Shown one piece after another: positions 42,544 to 53,504 of a stretch of 64,000 nt of DNA; the first letter of the stretch is position 1, and each line of letters starts with the position of its first letter. Source of the DNA: Liriodendron chinense (Eukaryota; Streptophyta; Magnoliopsida; Magnoliales; Magnoliaceae); assembly GCA_003013855.2 (NCBI GenBank), contig PVNU02000127.1:3534001-3598000 (forward strand), in the 5' to 3' direction. A program made the position numbers and the translations under genes. The notes below the pieces were generated by a model. The model saw only the letters and a list, made by a program, of their open reading frames with translations. It ran no database searches and was not told the DNA's origin.

Positions 42544-43119
42544 GACTCTCCCTAACCCTAACCGTCCCTTACTGAGCTTGACGACCAGCCACACCGGCCC
42601 CACTCCCTCCCTCTCTCTTAGATCGACAATCGGCTACCCCCGAGCTACCCTGAGACATTGACCCGATGCTTATTGCATGTCCACTCGTCCACTGCCACAG
42701 GCCACCCCCGAGTTGCCCTAAGACGTTGACTCGCTGCCCGTTGCATGTCCACTCGCCCACTGCCATAGGCCACCCCCGAGCTGCTCCATTTGGCCTCCCT
42801 GATCTCTCATCATTCCATTTTTTATTTTATTGTCCTGTTGTTGGGGTCCCAAAAGGTAGGAGCTCTTAAAGCAAGCAAAATAGCCATATACCTCTAAAAG
42901 GATCCCGCAAAATGCCTCCCGGTGCACGTAAAACAGAGATTTATAAAACTTCCTTACTTAGCCAATTCTGGCTGAAATCTCCAGCGGGCCCCGCGAATCA
43001 CCGTGATCAGAACCGTCCGGAATCGGACCCATAACTTCTTTGTGATTTATGATGAACAGTGCATGTGATTTCACGATCAAACGGGCCCCACAAACTCATC
43101 AAAATTCAAAACTCAAATG

Positions 43120-44060
43120 GTGAAGTTCCAATTTACGTCCCACGCACCCATAAATTCGGGTACCCACGCACCCGAAAAATCAGTAAAAACAGGAATTCAT
43201 TTAAAGGGATTTTGGTGCCCCATGCACCCCAAAAATGGGTCCACGCACCCTTAAATTCGACACATTTTATAATCCTTATTCAGAGGCATTTCAGAGGCAT
43301 TTCGGAGTCCCACGCATCCATAAATTTGACTAAAAATCAGGGACTTAATTTAAAGGTGCGTTGAGTCCCACGCACCTATAAATTAAGTCCCACGCACCAA
43401 AAAAATCAGATATTTGCAGAACCTGTTTCTGGGTACGTTGGACCTCCGCAGGCCAATTTTGAGGTGCGTGGATGGTATTTTAAGGGTGCGTGGCATGCGG
43501 CAGCCCCTCATTGGGGAAAATTCGGCATCTTTAGCTATAAATACCCAGTCCAAACGATTCATTTCTACGTTTCAGAAAGAGAGAGAGCTGCCATCCTCTG
43601 GGAATTCGAAATTCCCGCCGGAAACCCTCGCCGGAATACTTTTCTGATCGCCGAAAACCCTTCCCGGTCGCCGAAATTCCTTCTGATTGCCAGCATTTTC
43701 CCCGCAGGTTTGAATCCTGAAAATCACCAAGTGTGGGCACGCACCCATAAAATGGTCCCACGCACCCGAAAAATGTCCCACGCATCCATAAATTCTGGTC
43801 TCACGCGTCTATTAATTCGACATAAATCAGACAAGTGCATCGGACTCCCACGCACCCGAAAAATGCCCCACGCATCCATAAATTCAGGTCCCACGTGTCC
43901 GTGAATTCGACGAAATTCAGATTTGCAAATTCAGTCCCACGCACCCGAGAAATGCTCCACGCACCCCTAAATTCAACGAAAATTCGGTACTTTAATTTAA
44001 AGGTGTGTTGGAGCCCACGCACCCATAAATTAAGTCCCACGTACCCAAAAAATCAGCCAA
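43120..44060. repeat. Region with scattered CCCACGCACCCATAAATT motifs and a TATA-like core
   Basis: The word CCCACGCACC(C/T) followed by ATAAATT(C/A) or AAAAAT recurs about fifteen times at irregular spacing (for example 43138, 43221, 43309, 43368, 43846, 43940 and 44014). Between the two clusters lies AGCTATAAATACCCAG at 43531, a good plant TATA box, followed by GAGAGAGAG and CCGGAAACCCTCGCCGGAA text that looks like a plant 5' leader. No reading frame is convincing. It may be a captured promoter fragment or another nested element. Confidence 0.5.
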
Positions 44061-44737
44061 TTACAGAACGTGTTTATGGGTGCACCAGACTCAATTTTAA
44101 GTATTTTCAAGTTCCTTTTGAACTTATTTTGGGTATTTCGAGCGTTCCGGATGCAATGGAACAGTCAAATAGACGTTCCGGGATCTCTAAATGAGCAGAA
44201 TTGTACATCTTTAAGGCTTGACTTGATTCAACGCGTTGAATGAAATGACTTCTCGAAAAGAAGCCGCCAGCATTCAGAACTATGCAAATATGTCATCATT
44301 TATATCTACTGTAAAGATGTGATCCGATTTGGGTCGAAAGCTAGACAAACGGGACTATGATTATCACGATAAACCATATCAAAGAGTTTCGATTCTCTAC
44401 AAAGCAATTGTTATGAACTGCCACAACACAACAGTCAATGCCCTACCCATCCAAATGGCATCCGTCGGTAAGGCTGCTCAGGTACACACAACTGCGAATC
44501 GATCTTCCCGAGGTCGCCTGTCCACACGTGACAGCTGCTTGCCCATAGTCATACCCTCCTAGTAAAAACTTTGACAGCCTCTGCCCGGATCTCTGGCCAA
44601 AACATGAGACATAGACATCTGACTAATACAAAGATGGTTCAGTCCATAATAAAACAAATACAGGTCTCTACGACCATAAACTCTAAGACCATAGTCCCTG
44701 CTGACTAGTCTTTCGCCTTTTAATCAAGGGTCATTGA

Positions 44738-45082
44738 TCATTCGATATAATTAAGGGCTCGTGCCAGATCACGGCCTGGAATGTACAAGATCTCCGGATC
44801 TTTGGAATAAAATTCGTCTTGCGATATCTCTTCTTGTGTATCTTTTGTGAATGCTTGTGATTGTCTATGAATATTTCCATTACTCAGAACCCCAGAGCAA
44901 CAAAACACCATTTTCAAGGAAATGTCCTGGTGTTCATTTTCTAGTTCCAACACCGGTAAGATCTCTCCCCCTTCCATTTTTATCTTATCCATTTTTCTTG
45001 AACTTCCTCTTAGGCCATTCCATTTTTTTTGGGGCATTCGATTGGCGACCGGCTGGGCGTTGTCCAGTAGTCTAGAGCTCAA
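44738..45082 (-). other. Unrecognised 114-codon reading frame inside the hAT-like element
   Basis: The frame includes KMDKIKMEGGEILPVLELEN and ends EILYIPGRDLARALNYIE. I do not recognise a family. It could be part of a captured gene or a decayed exon from another nested element, or chance. The start is uncertain. Confidence 0.2.
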
Positions 45083-45275
45083 ACTCGAGCTCGATTTGAA
45101 CTCGCTCGGTCTGCTGATCTAGTAGGTCCACGCTCGACTCAGTCGAGTCGAGTTGAGCAACGAATAGGGGCTGGATAGTTCGAGCCAAGCAACAAGCAGG
45201 GCAAAGCTCAACTCAACTCGGTTCGTGTATAACTATAATCGCTTCCTTTGTGACTCAATATTGGTCCCTTTGTGG

Positions 45276-45855
45276 TAGGTGTGCACATAGAATCGGTGGA
45301 ACCGGTAATTCGGATCAGAATCGGTTAGTTTGGTTTGATTTGGTCCAGTTCTGAAGTGCACCAGTTTCGAAAATCAAAGAACCGGTTAGTTTGGTTCAGT
45401 TATCAGTTTAGAGTTTTGTAGAACTGAACTGGACCATAGAACCGAACCACATAATCAGAACCGAACCCTGGGTGTTCAACCCTCACTGTTTCATGTTGAG
45501 TAGTCCACTTAAAATTTGAATATATCTATTTTTTTTAATATGGCCCACCTAAACATTGCTCAACAATGACGATGGATGGTGTGGATCTAACAAACACACC
45601 AAGGTATGCCCATGATAGGCCATGTGGTATGAATGAGTTGAATTACATAAAAAAACTATGCAATTGGGCTGGATTATAGAAAGCACATAACCATAGAATC
45701 GAACCAAACCAAATCATTTTTTTACGGTCCAGTTCCGATTTGGTTCTAGGGTGCAAACGGTCTGGTTCCAGTTCTGGTTTTCTTGGAACCGTTGGGAACG
45801 GTTCGGTTTTGGTTTCACCCCATAATCAAATCGAACTGAACAGTGTGCACTCCTA
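45276..45855. mobile_element. hAT-like element with perfect 8-bp target duplication
   Basis: Left end TAGGTGTGCACATAG and right end AGTGTGCACTCCTA mirror each other. The flanks are an exact 8-bp duplication, CTTTGTGG, at 45268-45275 and 45856-45863. The subterminal text is rich in AATCGGTT, GGTTCAGTT and AACCGAACC. A small family A-like segment (45470-45610) is nested inside. No coding capacity. Confidence 0.8.
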
Positions 45856-45863
45856 CTTTGTGG

Positions 45864-46084
45864 TGGTCTACTTGAGCCTGTATTTGCCTTGTTTAGCTTA
45901 CACATATCCTAAAATGATATGTCGAAATAATGGACAGCCTAGATAAAACACATATGACATAGTGTGCCCATGGATCCCTCATCTAGACTGAGTCCATGCA
46001 CAAAGGAGGTGGGATGCATGTGACTGGCCCTTAAGAGACCGGATTCATCAAGTCGAGGCAACAACACCCAGTCAGGACGTGACT
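45864..46084. mobile_element. Right part of a family A MITE
   Basis: GTCTACTTGAGCCTGTATTT and TATCCTAAAATGATATGTC to CCCATGGATCCCTCATC match a right arm; it abuts the hAT-like element. Confidence 0.35.
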
Positions 46085-47135
46085 ATGGGCTTACCTTGAT
46101 TTATGTGTTGTATATCTATGCTACCTATTCGTTTTGCCGAATTCATTTTGGAACGTGAGCAAGAAATGAAGCAGATTCAATCTTAGGTGGACAACATCAT
46201 GAGAAGCAATGACGATTGATCATTAAAAGATTATGGGGAGTGTTGTTACCGATTTCTGGTAACAGATGAGGTGGGACAAGTGTCCACCTAGGAAGTGATC
46301 ACAGATTGATCTTGAGAACAACGAACGGTTTGGATCGCAGGAAGAGGCCCTGCAAAATGTAACGAAGGCTAAGAGGTGGCAGGTGACCGTCCGTTAGTCC
46401 TCCCATGCCTAAGTCTGAAGTATCTTCTCAGTGGAAAAAGATCACTTTTAGAAGATAAGTATTACATACCTCGATAGGGAAGAGGACTTCTCTATTTATA
46501 GACTTAGGATGAGATCGATGGTAGATCCCCTTTTTGGGCCATACTTCCAAGAGAGAGATTTGACGGACGGCGTACTCTTCGAGCCGTTCCGTGAAAGTGG
46601 AGAGCGTCTCTGCTTCCGTAGATGATGCTCCTGATTTCCTGCCTATTTAATTGGTAGAAATGATTGACCTTGGTATTTATGATAATGTAACCGAGGTCGG
46701 CTTTGTCATCGGTTGCCCTGATGAACTTAGCTCGATGTTCATTGATGGTTCTTTCTCGCTATTTGAGCTTCGTACTGAGGAGTTCAGATTTCTGTTGATC
46801 TGGACTATTCTGACCTACACCCAGGTCGGTTTCTGTCCGAGATGAGCTCAGCTCGTAATTTACTTATAATAGGGAGCCATATAATTTTTTGTCTTTTTAC
46901 TTCATTCAATTATTTGTAATCGTATTAACAGGTTGTATGGCAAATGAACATTAAATTAGCCTTTAGGAAGTTTTTAATAAATGTGCATTCAATCACGAGT
47001 CTTGCATTGCCTCATGTGCAGTCCACCTTAGGATTTAAATTTGCCTAATTTTTTTTATCATGTCCTTAGATGAGCTATGAAAATGGATGGAAGGTGTGGA
47101 TAAACTACATGTACATAAGGTGAGCCCAGGGTCAC
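46085..47135. mobile_element. Family A MITE split by a solo LTR
   Basis: The left arm (46085-46240: TTACCTTGATTTATGTG, ATGAAGCAGATTCAATCT) and the centre plus right arm (46872-47135: TTAACAGGTTGTATGGCAAAT, AATGGATGGAAGGTGTGGAT) are two halves of one hairpin. The LTR at 46241-46871 separates them. Confidence 0.65.
46241..46871 (-). mobile_element. Solo LTR of a Tat-type Ty3/gypsy element
   Basis: About 631 bp, from TGTTGTTACCGATTTC to ACTTATAATA. It is flanked by a perfect 5-bp duplication, GGGAG, at 46236-46240 and 46872-46876. Layout and words match the Tat LTRs at 24164 and 33672: GGTAACAGATGAGG, CGTCCGTTAGTCCTCCCATG, a minus-strand TATA (TCTATAAATAGA at 46489-46500) and GAGCTCAGCTCGTAATT. 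The expected terminal CA is seen as TA, one change. No internal sequence remains, so it arose by LTR-LTR recombination. Confidence 0.75.
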
Positions 47136-47254
47136 AACTGACCGAGCTCGATGTTACCTCGACTTGACTGAATCCACTACCGCCTTCGACATGTTCAACA
47201 ATTGTAGATCTTCAAGCTCTAAGAACAAACACATCAAAAGCAACAAATGTGATG
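47136..47254. other. Gene-free stretch
   Basis: Nothing recognised. Confidence 0.3.
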
Positions 47255-47740
47255 GGTAAGGTTGCAAATGAGTCAGTGGACCCAATGGGGTACTCAGACC
47301 CAACCCATTTAGACCCAACTCGTTTGTTAAATGGTACAGGTTTAGGTCCAACAATAGACCCAGTTGCTATCTAGTTTCCTTTATATTAGGCCCGACCCAA
47401 ACCCATTTAGTAAATGGGCATGTTTGGTCTATGTTGCAAATGATCCATCCAAGCCTGGACCAGTCCATACTCATTTCTAAACTTTGTAAAAATGCTTGCA
47501 TGCCAAATCCAGACCTAGACCCATTAGACCCAACCTATTTATTAATGGGTCTGGTGGATCTCCCTCTCCTAGACCTAGACCCATTTATAAATGGGTCTAT
47601 TGGGGTTGACTTTGACTTGACCTAAACCTGCCTATTTAGTAAAACATCTGGGTCTAAAATTTAGATTAAAACCATTTAGTAAATGGGCTGATCTGGTTTT
47701 AGCTAAACCCACTCTAAACCCGACCATTTACAGCCGTAGT
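47255..47740. repeat. Degenerate AAATGGGTC/GACCCATTT repeat
   Basis: Many copies of TTTAGTAAATGGG, AGACCCAACC and CCTAGACCTAGACCC in both orientations. It starts TTGCAAATGAGTCAGTGG and ends near CCCGACCATTTACAGCC, which loosely mirror. Probably a decayed hAT-type MITE. Confidence 0.4.
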
Positions 47741-47804
47741 GACGGGTCACTCTTCCACAGTGCTGGGGTTTCTCACAGCGTGACTTGCTGCGACTGGAAA
47801 TGAA

Positions 47805-48265
47805 CAATGTCAGTGGGACTTTGACTGTTGGTCTCACCTTAAAGCATGCATTGTGCATTCACATTGTCAATCTATTTTGCGTGCTTATTTTAGAGTATTC
47901 TCCAAAAAAATGAAGCAAATAAAATTTACAGACAAACCATGCAACAACTAACATCAGTTATTTAACTCTTACCATTAAAATCTTACTAGGGTATACTGTA
48001 ACCTTTTTTTACTATCCAACCGGTTAATAAGGCTACACAAATCTGGATGAAAGGAAAAAATAAATCTCACCTTGATCAAAAACTCTTGTGGCCCACAAAA
48101 GTTTTTCAATGGTGAACACTCACTGTTTCCTTTGATGTGGTCCACCTAAAATTTGTATCAACTTCTTTTTTAAGGCAGTGTAATAAAATAATATGAAAAA
48201 ACAGATGAACGGCGTGATATACAATGCATACATTTGAGGTGGGCACTACTGTGAGGGTCTCAGCC
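47805..48265. mobile_element. Family A MITE close to the GTE gene
   Basis: Left: CAGTGGGACTTTGACTGTTG and GTCTCACCTTAAAGCATGC. Right: GATGAACGGCGTGATATACA and GAGGTGGGCACTACTGTGAG. The centre has CTATCCAACCGGTTAATAAG. It ends about 470 bp before the start codon of the gene at 48736. Confidence 0.5.
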
Positions 48266-48727
48266 CAAATCCGAAGTGGACCACAAATGTTACAATAAAT
48301 GGTCAGCATATAGAAAATGTTAGGCAAAAGTCGACATTCAAGGGGACCACTTGGTAAACGTGCCGAACCACACACGTGTCATTCCACGTAGTCACGTGCG
48401 GTGAGCTTGAAGGTGGAGGCCCTGTTCTCTACAGCTTTCTTCTCTTCCCCTGGACACTGACAGCTCGTTACCGGCTCAATCCGACTCGCCGCACTGCAAT
48501 AGATTCTAAAAATCGCCGACCCAGCGCCGTATCAGAACATCACTCAAAAGGCAGAAGCGATACACGACCGAGTAATTATAGGAGGAAGACGAAGAAGAGG
48601 GCAACCCTAATCCTAAAATTAGGGCCATCGCCTTTCAATTTCAGCTCTCCTTCATCATCCTTTCAAAAACCCTAAACCAGAAAAAAAGGAAAAATCCAGA
48701 AATTACACCTACGGCGTCTCCCTCTCC
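48266..48727 (+). promoter_or_regulatory. Promoter-proximal region and 5' leader of the GTE gene
   Basis: Two G-boxes (CACGTG) occur at 48373-48378 and 48393-48398, 20 bp apart, plus CCACGTAG between them. No convincing TATA box lies between them and the ATG. The leader from about 48420 is CT-rich, with TTCTTCTCTTCCCC and AAACCCTAAACC words common in plant leaders. The transcription start is not determined. Confidence 0.5.
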
Positions 48728-48754
48728 ATGTATGCATGGCATCCGAGCCGTTAA
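48728..48754 (+). other. Upstream ORF of eight codons overlapping the GTE start
   Basis: ATG at 48728 gives a frame of eight codons (MYAWHPSR) ending TAA at 48752-48754, after the main start at 48736. Its start context is weak (T at -3, T at +4). Confidence 0.6.
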
Positions 48755-48944
48755 TCGGTGGAGATACGGACGGCCCTCGCGACAAGCACAGATGGGCCGA
48801 AAGCAAGGTGGTTTATACACGAAAGTCCAACAAAGGCCCAAGGCCCACTACACAACGCTACCAGCCACCCTCCTCTCAAACCCTAACTCCCACCGAAGAC
48901 GCCAACTCGTCTCACCATCAGACCCTCCACTCCGCTGCGTCTGA
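48732..48944 (+). other. Second overlapping upstream ORF, 70 codons
   Basis: ATG at 48732 opens a 70-codon frame (MHGIRAVNRWRYGRP...) that overlaps the GTE coding start in another frame. It has no family resemblance and a weak start context. It is probably bypassed by scanning or lowers translation of the main frame. Confidence 0.5.
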
Positions 48945-51900
48945 CGATTCCTCGAGCCGCCACGTCACCCGGGACCCACCTCTCTCGGCCCACCACAACG
49001 GCTTCGACTCGGCCCGCCGGGTCACCATCAGCCTCTCCTCCCGTTCCAGGCAGGACCTGCGCGATCTCCGCCGCAGGCTTGCTCGCGAGCTCGATCAGGT
49101 CCGTTCGCTCGTCCGGAAGCTTGAGGCCCGCGAGGCCCACCTGACCGGCTACACGCACTCCCAGCTCTCCGCCAACAACAACAACCACAACGCCAATGCC
49201 GTCAATCAGGTGCATTCCGAGGTCGCATCGGGCGGGCCTCGCCCGCCGCATCAGCTCAGCGTCTCTGTCTTCTCCAACAGCCAGTGCGGCGGCGCCACGA
49301 GCGACATCGTCGTCGACAAGGAGAAGCGAACCCCAAAGGCAAACCAGCACTACCGCAATTCGGAGTTCTTCCTCGGTAAGGACAGGTTCCCACCCCCAGA
49401 CAAGAGACCGAAATCCAACGGCGGCAAGAAGCATGGCGGCAATAATTATGGGGCGGCTGCAATGGACAGGGCTTTCAAGGACTGCAGCGCTTTGCTGTCG
49501 AAGCTGATGAAGCACAAGCACGGCTGGGTCTTCAATTCACCGGTGGACGTCAAAGGTCTTGGCTTGCACGACTACTACAGCATCATCAAGCGCCCGATGG
49601 ACCTTGGCACTGTGAACGCCCATCTCAGCAAGAACTGGTACAAGTCTCCGAGGGAGTTTGCGGAGGATGTCAGACTGACGTTCAGGAATGCCATGATGTA
49701 TAACCCAAAACACCAGGACGTCCATATCATGGCGGAGCAGCTGTTGAAGATATTTGAAGATCGGTGGGCCGTTATAGAGTCTGAGCATAATCTCCACCCA
49801 AGGAGGTTTGATGTAGAGGATGTGGGTTACTCCATCGCCCGTAGGTTTGATGCAGAGGATATGGACCACTCTGCAGCCCATAAGATGAGAAAGTCTCCTC
49901 CACCCGAATTGAAGCGGATCCTCGATCGGTCGGAGTCGACTACGCTCCCTGTTGATTCGAAACCGGTGGTGTCGGTGACTTATACACCGACTGGGAGGGT
50001 GGCTGCCCCGAAGAAGCCAAAAGCCAAGGACCCCAACAAGCGGGACATGACGTATGAAGAGAAGCAGAAGCTGAGTACGAACCTCGTGAATTTGCCGCCG
50101 GAGAAGCTGGATAGTATCGTACAGATCATCAAGAAAAGGAATTCCGACCTCAGCCAGCACGACGACGAGATCGAGGTGGACATTGATAGCTTTGATGCAG
50201 AGACTCTGTGGGAGCTCGACAGGTTCGTGACCAATTATAAGAAGAGCTTGAGCAAGAACAAGAAGAAGAATGAGATTGTGGTTCTGGGAAGAGAGGAAAC
50301 TGCACCCAATAATGTTCGAGAAGTGGTGAGCTACCAGATCGTATTTTTCTGCTTTCCAGCCTCTTGCTCTTCTTCTACTGCTTTTTTTTTTTTTTTTTTT
50401 CCTTTAATTTTATTTATGAAGAGGTTGATTAGCTAATAAATATTTTGTTTTGATTTTTATAGGATCCAGTCCCCGAAGCTGTTGAGGCACCAAAGGAAAG
50501 TAGAACAGGTATGAATTCTGTAGACGCTGAAGATTGCCTGTATTTCAGTTTGCAGTGTTCGTTGGTACTCCACCGACCAAACGAGGTTTTAGTTTGGACC
50601 AGCAGGTGTACTGGCTGGGCCCACCTTTTAGCGATCAAATTGTTCATCGTGTGGTCCCTTTTAGAGGATGATCCATCTTATGCAGATCTCCTTCATTAGG
50701 TGATCTCAACTATCCTGTTGGTGGGCCGTGAATGGATGGATGGTTAGAACCATCTGTATTCATCCAGGGAAATAGATCTTCTGATTGTATAGGTAGGAGT
50801 TCTAATGAGAGAGATTTTTGGGGCATGACCAGGTCAGGATGGGTCCCACCAAATAATGGTCCGGACCAAGTGAACGTGGGGTCCACCTATATCATTGATA
50901 GTCAAATAAGCAACACAGTTTTTATTGGGTTGGGCATTTCATGTTTCATCTTTTGGTTCAGTTTTCCTGCAATACTCCAGACGGTGTTATTAATTAAAAT
51001 ACTTGGTTTGTAGTAGATGAAAAGAATGTCCCTTCTTCATCACCTGTGCAAGGAGAAAAGCAAGTGGATAATGGTAGTAGATCGAGTAGTTCGAGCAGCT
51101 CTAGCAGTGAATCTGGATCTTCAAGTGGTAATTTTTTGACCTTTTTGAGTTAATGGCTGAGGTATACTATTGCATAAATAGTTCTATTTTTTGATGTTTG
51201 CTAACATACATCCCCACATATTCTAATAAGATGCTTTGGGACTCTAGCCATTGGATTTGGGCCTTTTCCAATGACACAGACCATTTATTTGATAGGCCTC
51301 CCCTCGGATGGGGGACATTAAAAAAAACTCTCAGATTGAATATTCCAACCCATTGATTGTAAAAAGTTTATAGTGACTGTTCATGTTCACAGCAAAAGAG
51401 TAAAATTATCAAAGGGTTGAAATAATCCAATTGAGAGCTTTTATTTGATGTCTTTCCACCATACAAAGTGAGACTTGTCATATGAATGGTTTGGATCATT
51501 GCAAGATGACCCAGATTCAAACGTTAAAGTCCCGATGTATCGTTTTGCAGTATGTTGGGTTGCATTCGAGCAAACCCACGTATTTTTTTATGGATGTAAA
51601 TGGTAATATTATTTAGGTTGCATTTGGAAACACAAAGGAATTTGGCAGGTAACAGTATTAATCAGGAGGAAACGGGAACAGTTAATGATGTTTCCTTGCA
51701 TTCATAACGAGGAAGTAGCCATCTAATTGCATTTGTGTTTCTTTCAGATCCAACTTGAAAGTGTTGTAACTCTATATTCATGCTAAAGAAGGAAATAAAA
51801 ATTTGGTTACTTCAACTTTACTAGAATAATAATTGCCATTCAATTCGTACCACATTCGAATGCATTTTTTATGTTTCGTCTTTGTTCAGAATCAAATTGA

Positions 51901-51989
51901 GTGCTTATGTAAAATTTTGATGCACAGATTCTGACAGTGGAAGTTCCTCCGCATCTGGATCTGATGCAGCGCATTCACCAAGGACGTGA
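48736..51989 (+). CDS. GTE4-like: Bromodomain and NET domain (BET-type) transcription regulator, GTE4-like
   Basis: Nuclear chromatin reader that binds acetylated histones; plant GTE4 proteins affect the cell cycle and growth. Coding exons by GT-AG inference: 48736-50325, 50463-50508, 51014-51127 and 51928-51989 (stop TGA 51987), 603 aa, in frame throughout. The start MASEPLIGGDTDG resembles GTE4 proteins as I recall them. Residues about 98-135 form a GTE-type helix (RQDLRDLRRRLARELDQVRS). The bromodomain is about 248-352 (KLMKHKHGWVFNSPVD, YYSIIKRPMDLGTV, MMYNPKHQDVHIMA); N323 is the acetyl-lysine-binding Asn. The NET domain is about 436-507 (MTYEEKQKLSTNLVNLPPEK, DIDSFDAETLWELDRFV). The tail is Ser/Asp-rich and ends GSDAAHSPRT. 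A 14-residue near-duplication (RRFDVEDV, RRFDAEDM) follows the bromodomain. Exon 1 is GC-rich, unlike its flanks. Introns 2 and 3 are about 500 and 800 bp. Assignment to GTE family is very firm; GTE4 over GTE2/3/5/7 is likely. Confidence 0.93.
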
Positions 51990-53433
51990 ATGACTTCAGA
52001 TCAGGTAGGAATGGATTATCTTGGATTGGAAGTTTCAATTCGTTTCTTGTTTTTCTTTTTTAATCCTTGTTATATGGCTTTGAGATCTTGATCAGTACAC
52101 ACATGTGCCCACTCACACACGTGTGTGTGTTTTAAGTAACAACTATTTCCATTTAGCTGGAAACTTGTGCGTGCGTAGTTTGAAACTTGTTTTAATCCCA
52201 GCCTTCCAATGTGCACTATTTGCCTAATCTAGTCTGTTAATCCCTTCTATCTTGAATCCCCCCAAATTTAATGTCAGGTTGAACTTATTTATATATGCTG
52301 TTTTAATTGTGAGAAATTGTTGGGTCCAGATCTTTGATCAGTGGGTTGTAAATATGTGTATGGTTAGAAGAATACAGCGTTGGTGTGGAAAAGTCAAAAG
52401 ATTGGATGGCTAGAAACTTCCCATCTAAAATTTTCTGAGTCATCCCCATCCACAGTGAAGCCCACCAGATCAATGATCTGAACGACAGAAGCATTGGTTG
52501 ACAAGAGGGTGATATTCGCATCCTCATGCATCAGGACCTGATAATTCCTCTTTAATAGCGTGCCATATGATATATGCTATATGGATATAAGAAAATCTTG
52601 AAAGTTTGTGAACAATTTGTTTTTGGCTCAACGTGTTAGTGACTTTTTGGACATTTGGTGAACTTGTACAAGATCTGAACCAATCATCAGGTAGGCCCAC
52701 TGTTGTGAAAATCAGATGATTTAGGATTCAAATTGAATCCTATAGCATATATGTATGATGCAAATTGTAGCCCCAAATTGAAAATCTGCATATATCATGT
52801 AGAGTTACCATATCGAGTAGTATGAATCGCACGATTATTGTGGACTGTAAATGGAGTCCAAAATTACAGAAAATCAAATTTTCATTTTCTTGGTGCATAT
52901 TGATGGGAAATGGATGATTGTTGAAATTTTAATTTTAATTTTTTTTTCTGTTTTATTCATATTTTCAGCTCTTTTTTATTTTGAAGAAATTTGGGAAAAT
53001 CTTATGATTTATGATAAATTTTGCCATTTGATATGATTTGACCACTTTACGATTTGCAATATGAAAGCGATTTTAACAACATTTGGTAGGCCTTACATTG
53101 TATGGGCCGTATCTCAAAACTTGCATGAATTGGACAATCTTCTCCTTGAATTAGGGGATTTTCTTTTGTAGGAAAAAGATGGTTGTCAAAGGAACTTTGG
53201 TTGTGGGCCGTTTTAATCAACATCCATTTTCTTTCCTCAAGAGTCGAATGGAGTGATTAGGATTTTTTTTCTTCTTCGAAGGGCATACCTTTTTAGGCAT
53301 GGCCCGTCCAAGTTAGATCATACTGATGTTTGTTTGGATTATATACATTAGTCATGTGTCCAAAAACCAGGTCACCTGTTGCATGGTGAAAAGAAAGTGA
53401 CAGAAACTACTATGTTCTATAGAAATATGGTGT
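51990..53433 (+). other. 3' UTR of the GTE gene and downstream gene-free sequence
   Basis: ACTTCAGATCAG followed by GTAGGAATGG at 52004 could be the donor of an intron in the 3' UTR. No single poly(A) site is clear. 52310-52510 has mirrored GGTCCAGATCTTTGATCAG and CCACCAGATCAATGATCTGA words, a possible small MITE. Confidence 0.4.

Positions 53434-53502
<69 letters not shown>
53434..53502. repeat. (TA)n microsatellite
   Basis: About 69 bp of uninterrupted TA. Confidence 0.95.

Positions 53503-53504
<2 letters not shown>

Larger units (their letters stand above)
42184..45237. mobile_element. hAT-like element with 8-bp target duplication, large composite interior
   Basis: Left end TAGAGCTGTACACGACTCG; right end CGGTTCGTGTATAACTATA (mirror TATAGTTATACACGAACCG). 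Flanks ATTGCTTC (42176-42183) and ATCGCTTC (45238-45245), 7 of 8 identical. Subterminal parts are rich in GCTCGACTCGG. The interior holds (AT)n, a 28-base C run, then 2.3 kb of other sequence with a promoter-like TATA and repeated GCACCCATAAATTC words. No hAT transposase recognised. Same family as 5473-6482. Confidence 0.65.

Noticed and set aside
42545..42565. CTAACCCTAACC resembling plant telomere repeat
   Set aside because: Only two imperfect units; no array.
48883..50160. Antisense frames of 212 and 207 codons opposite GTE exon 1
   Set aside because: Shadows of a GC-rich coding exon; no own motifs.
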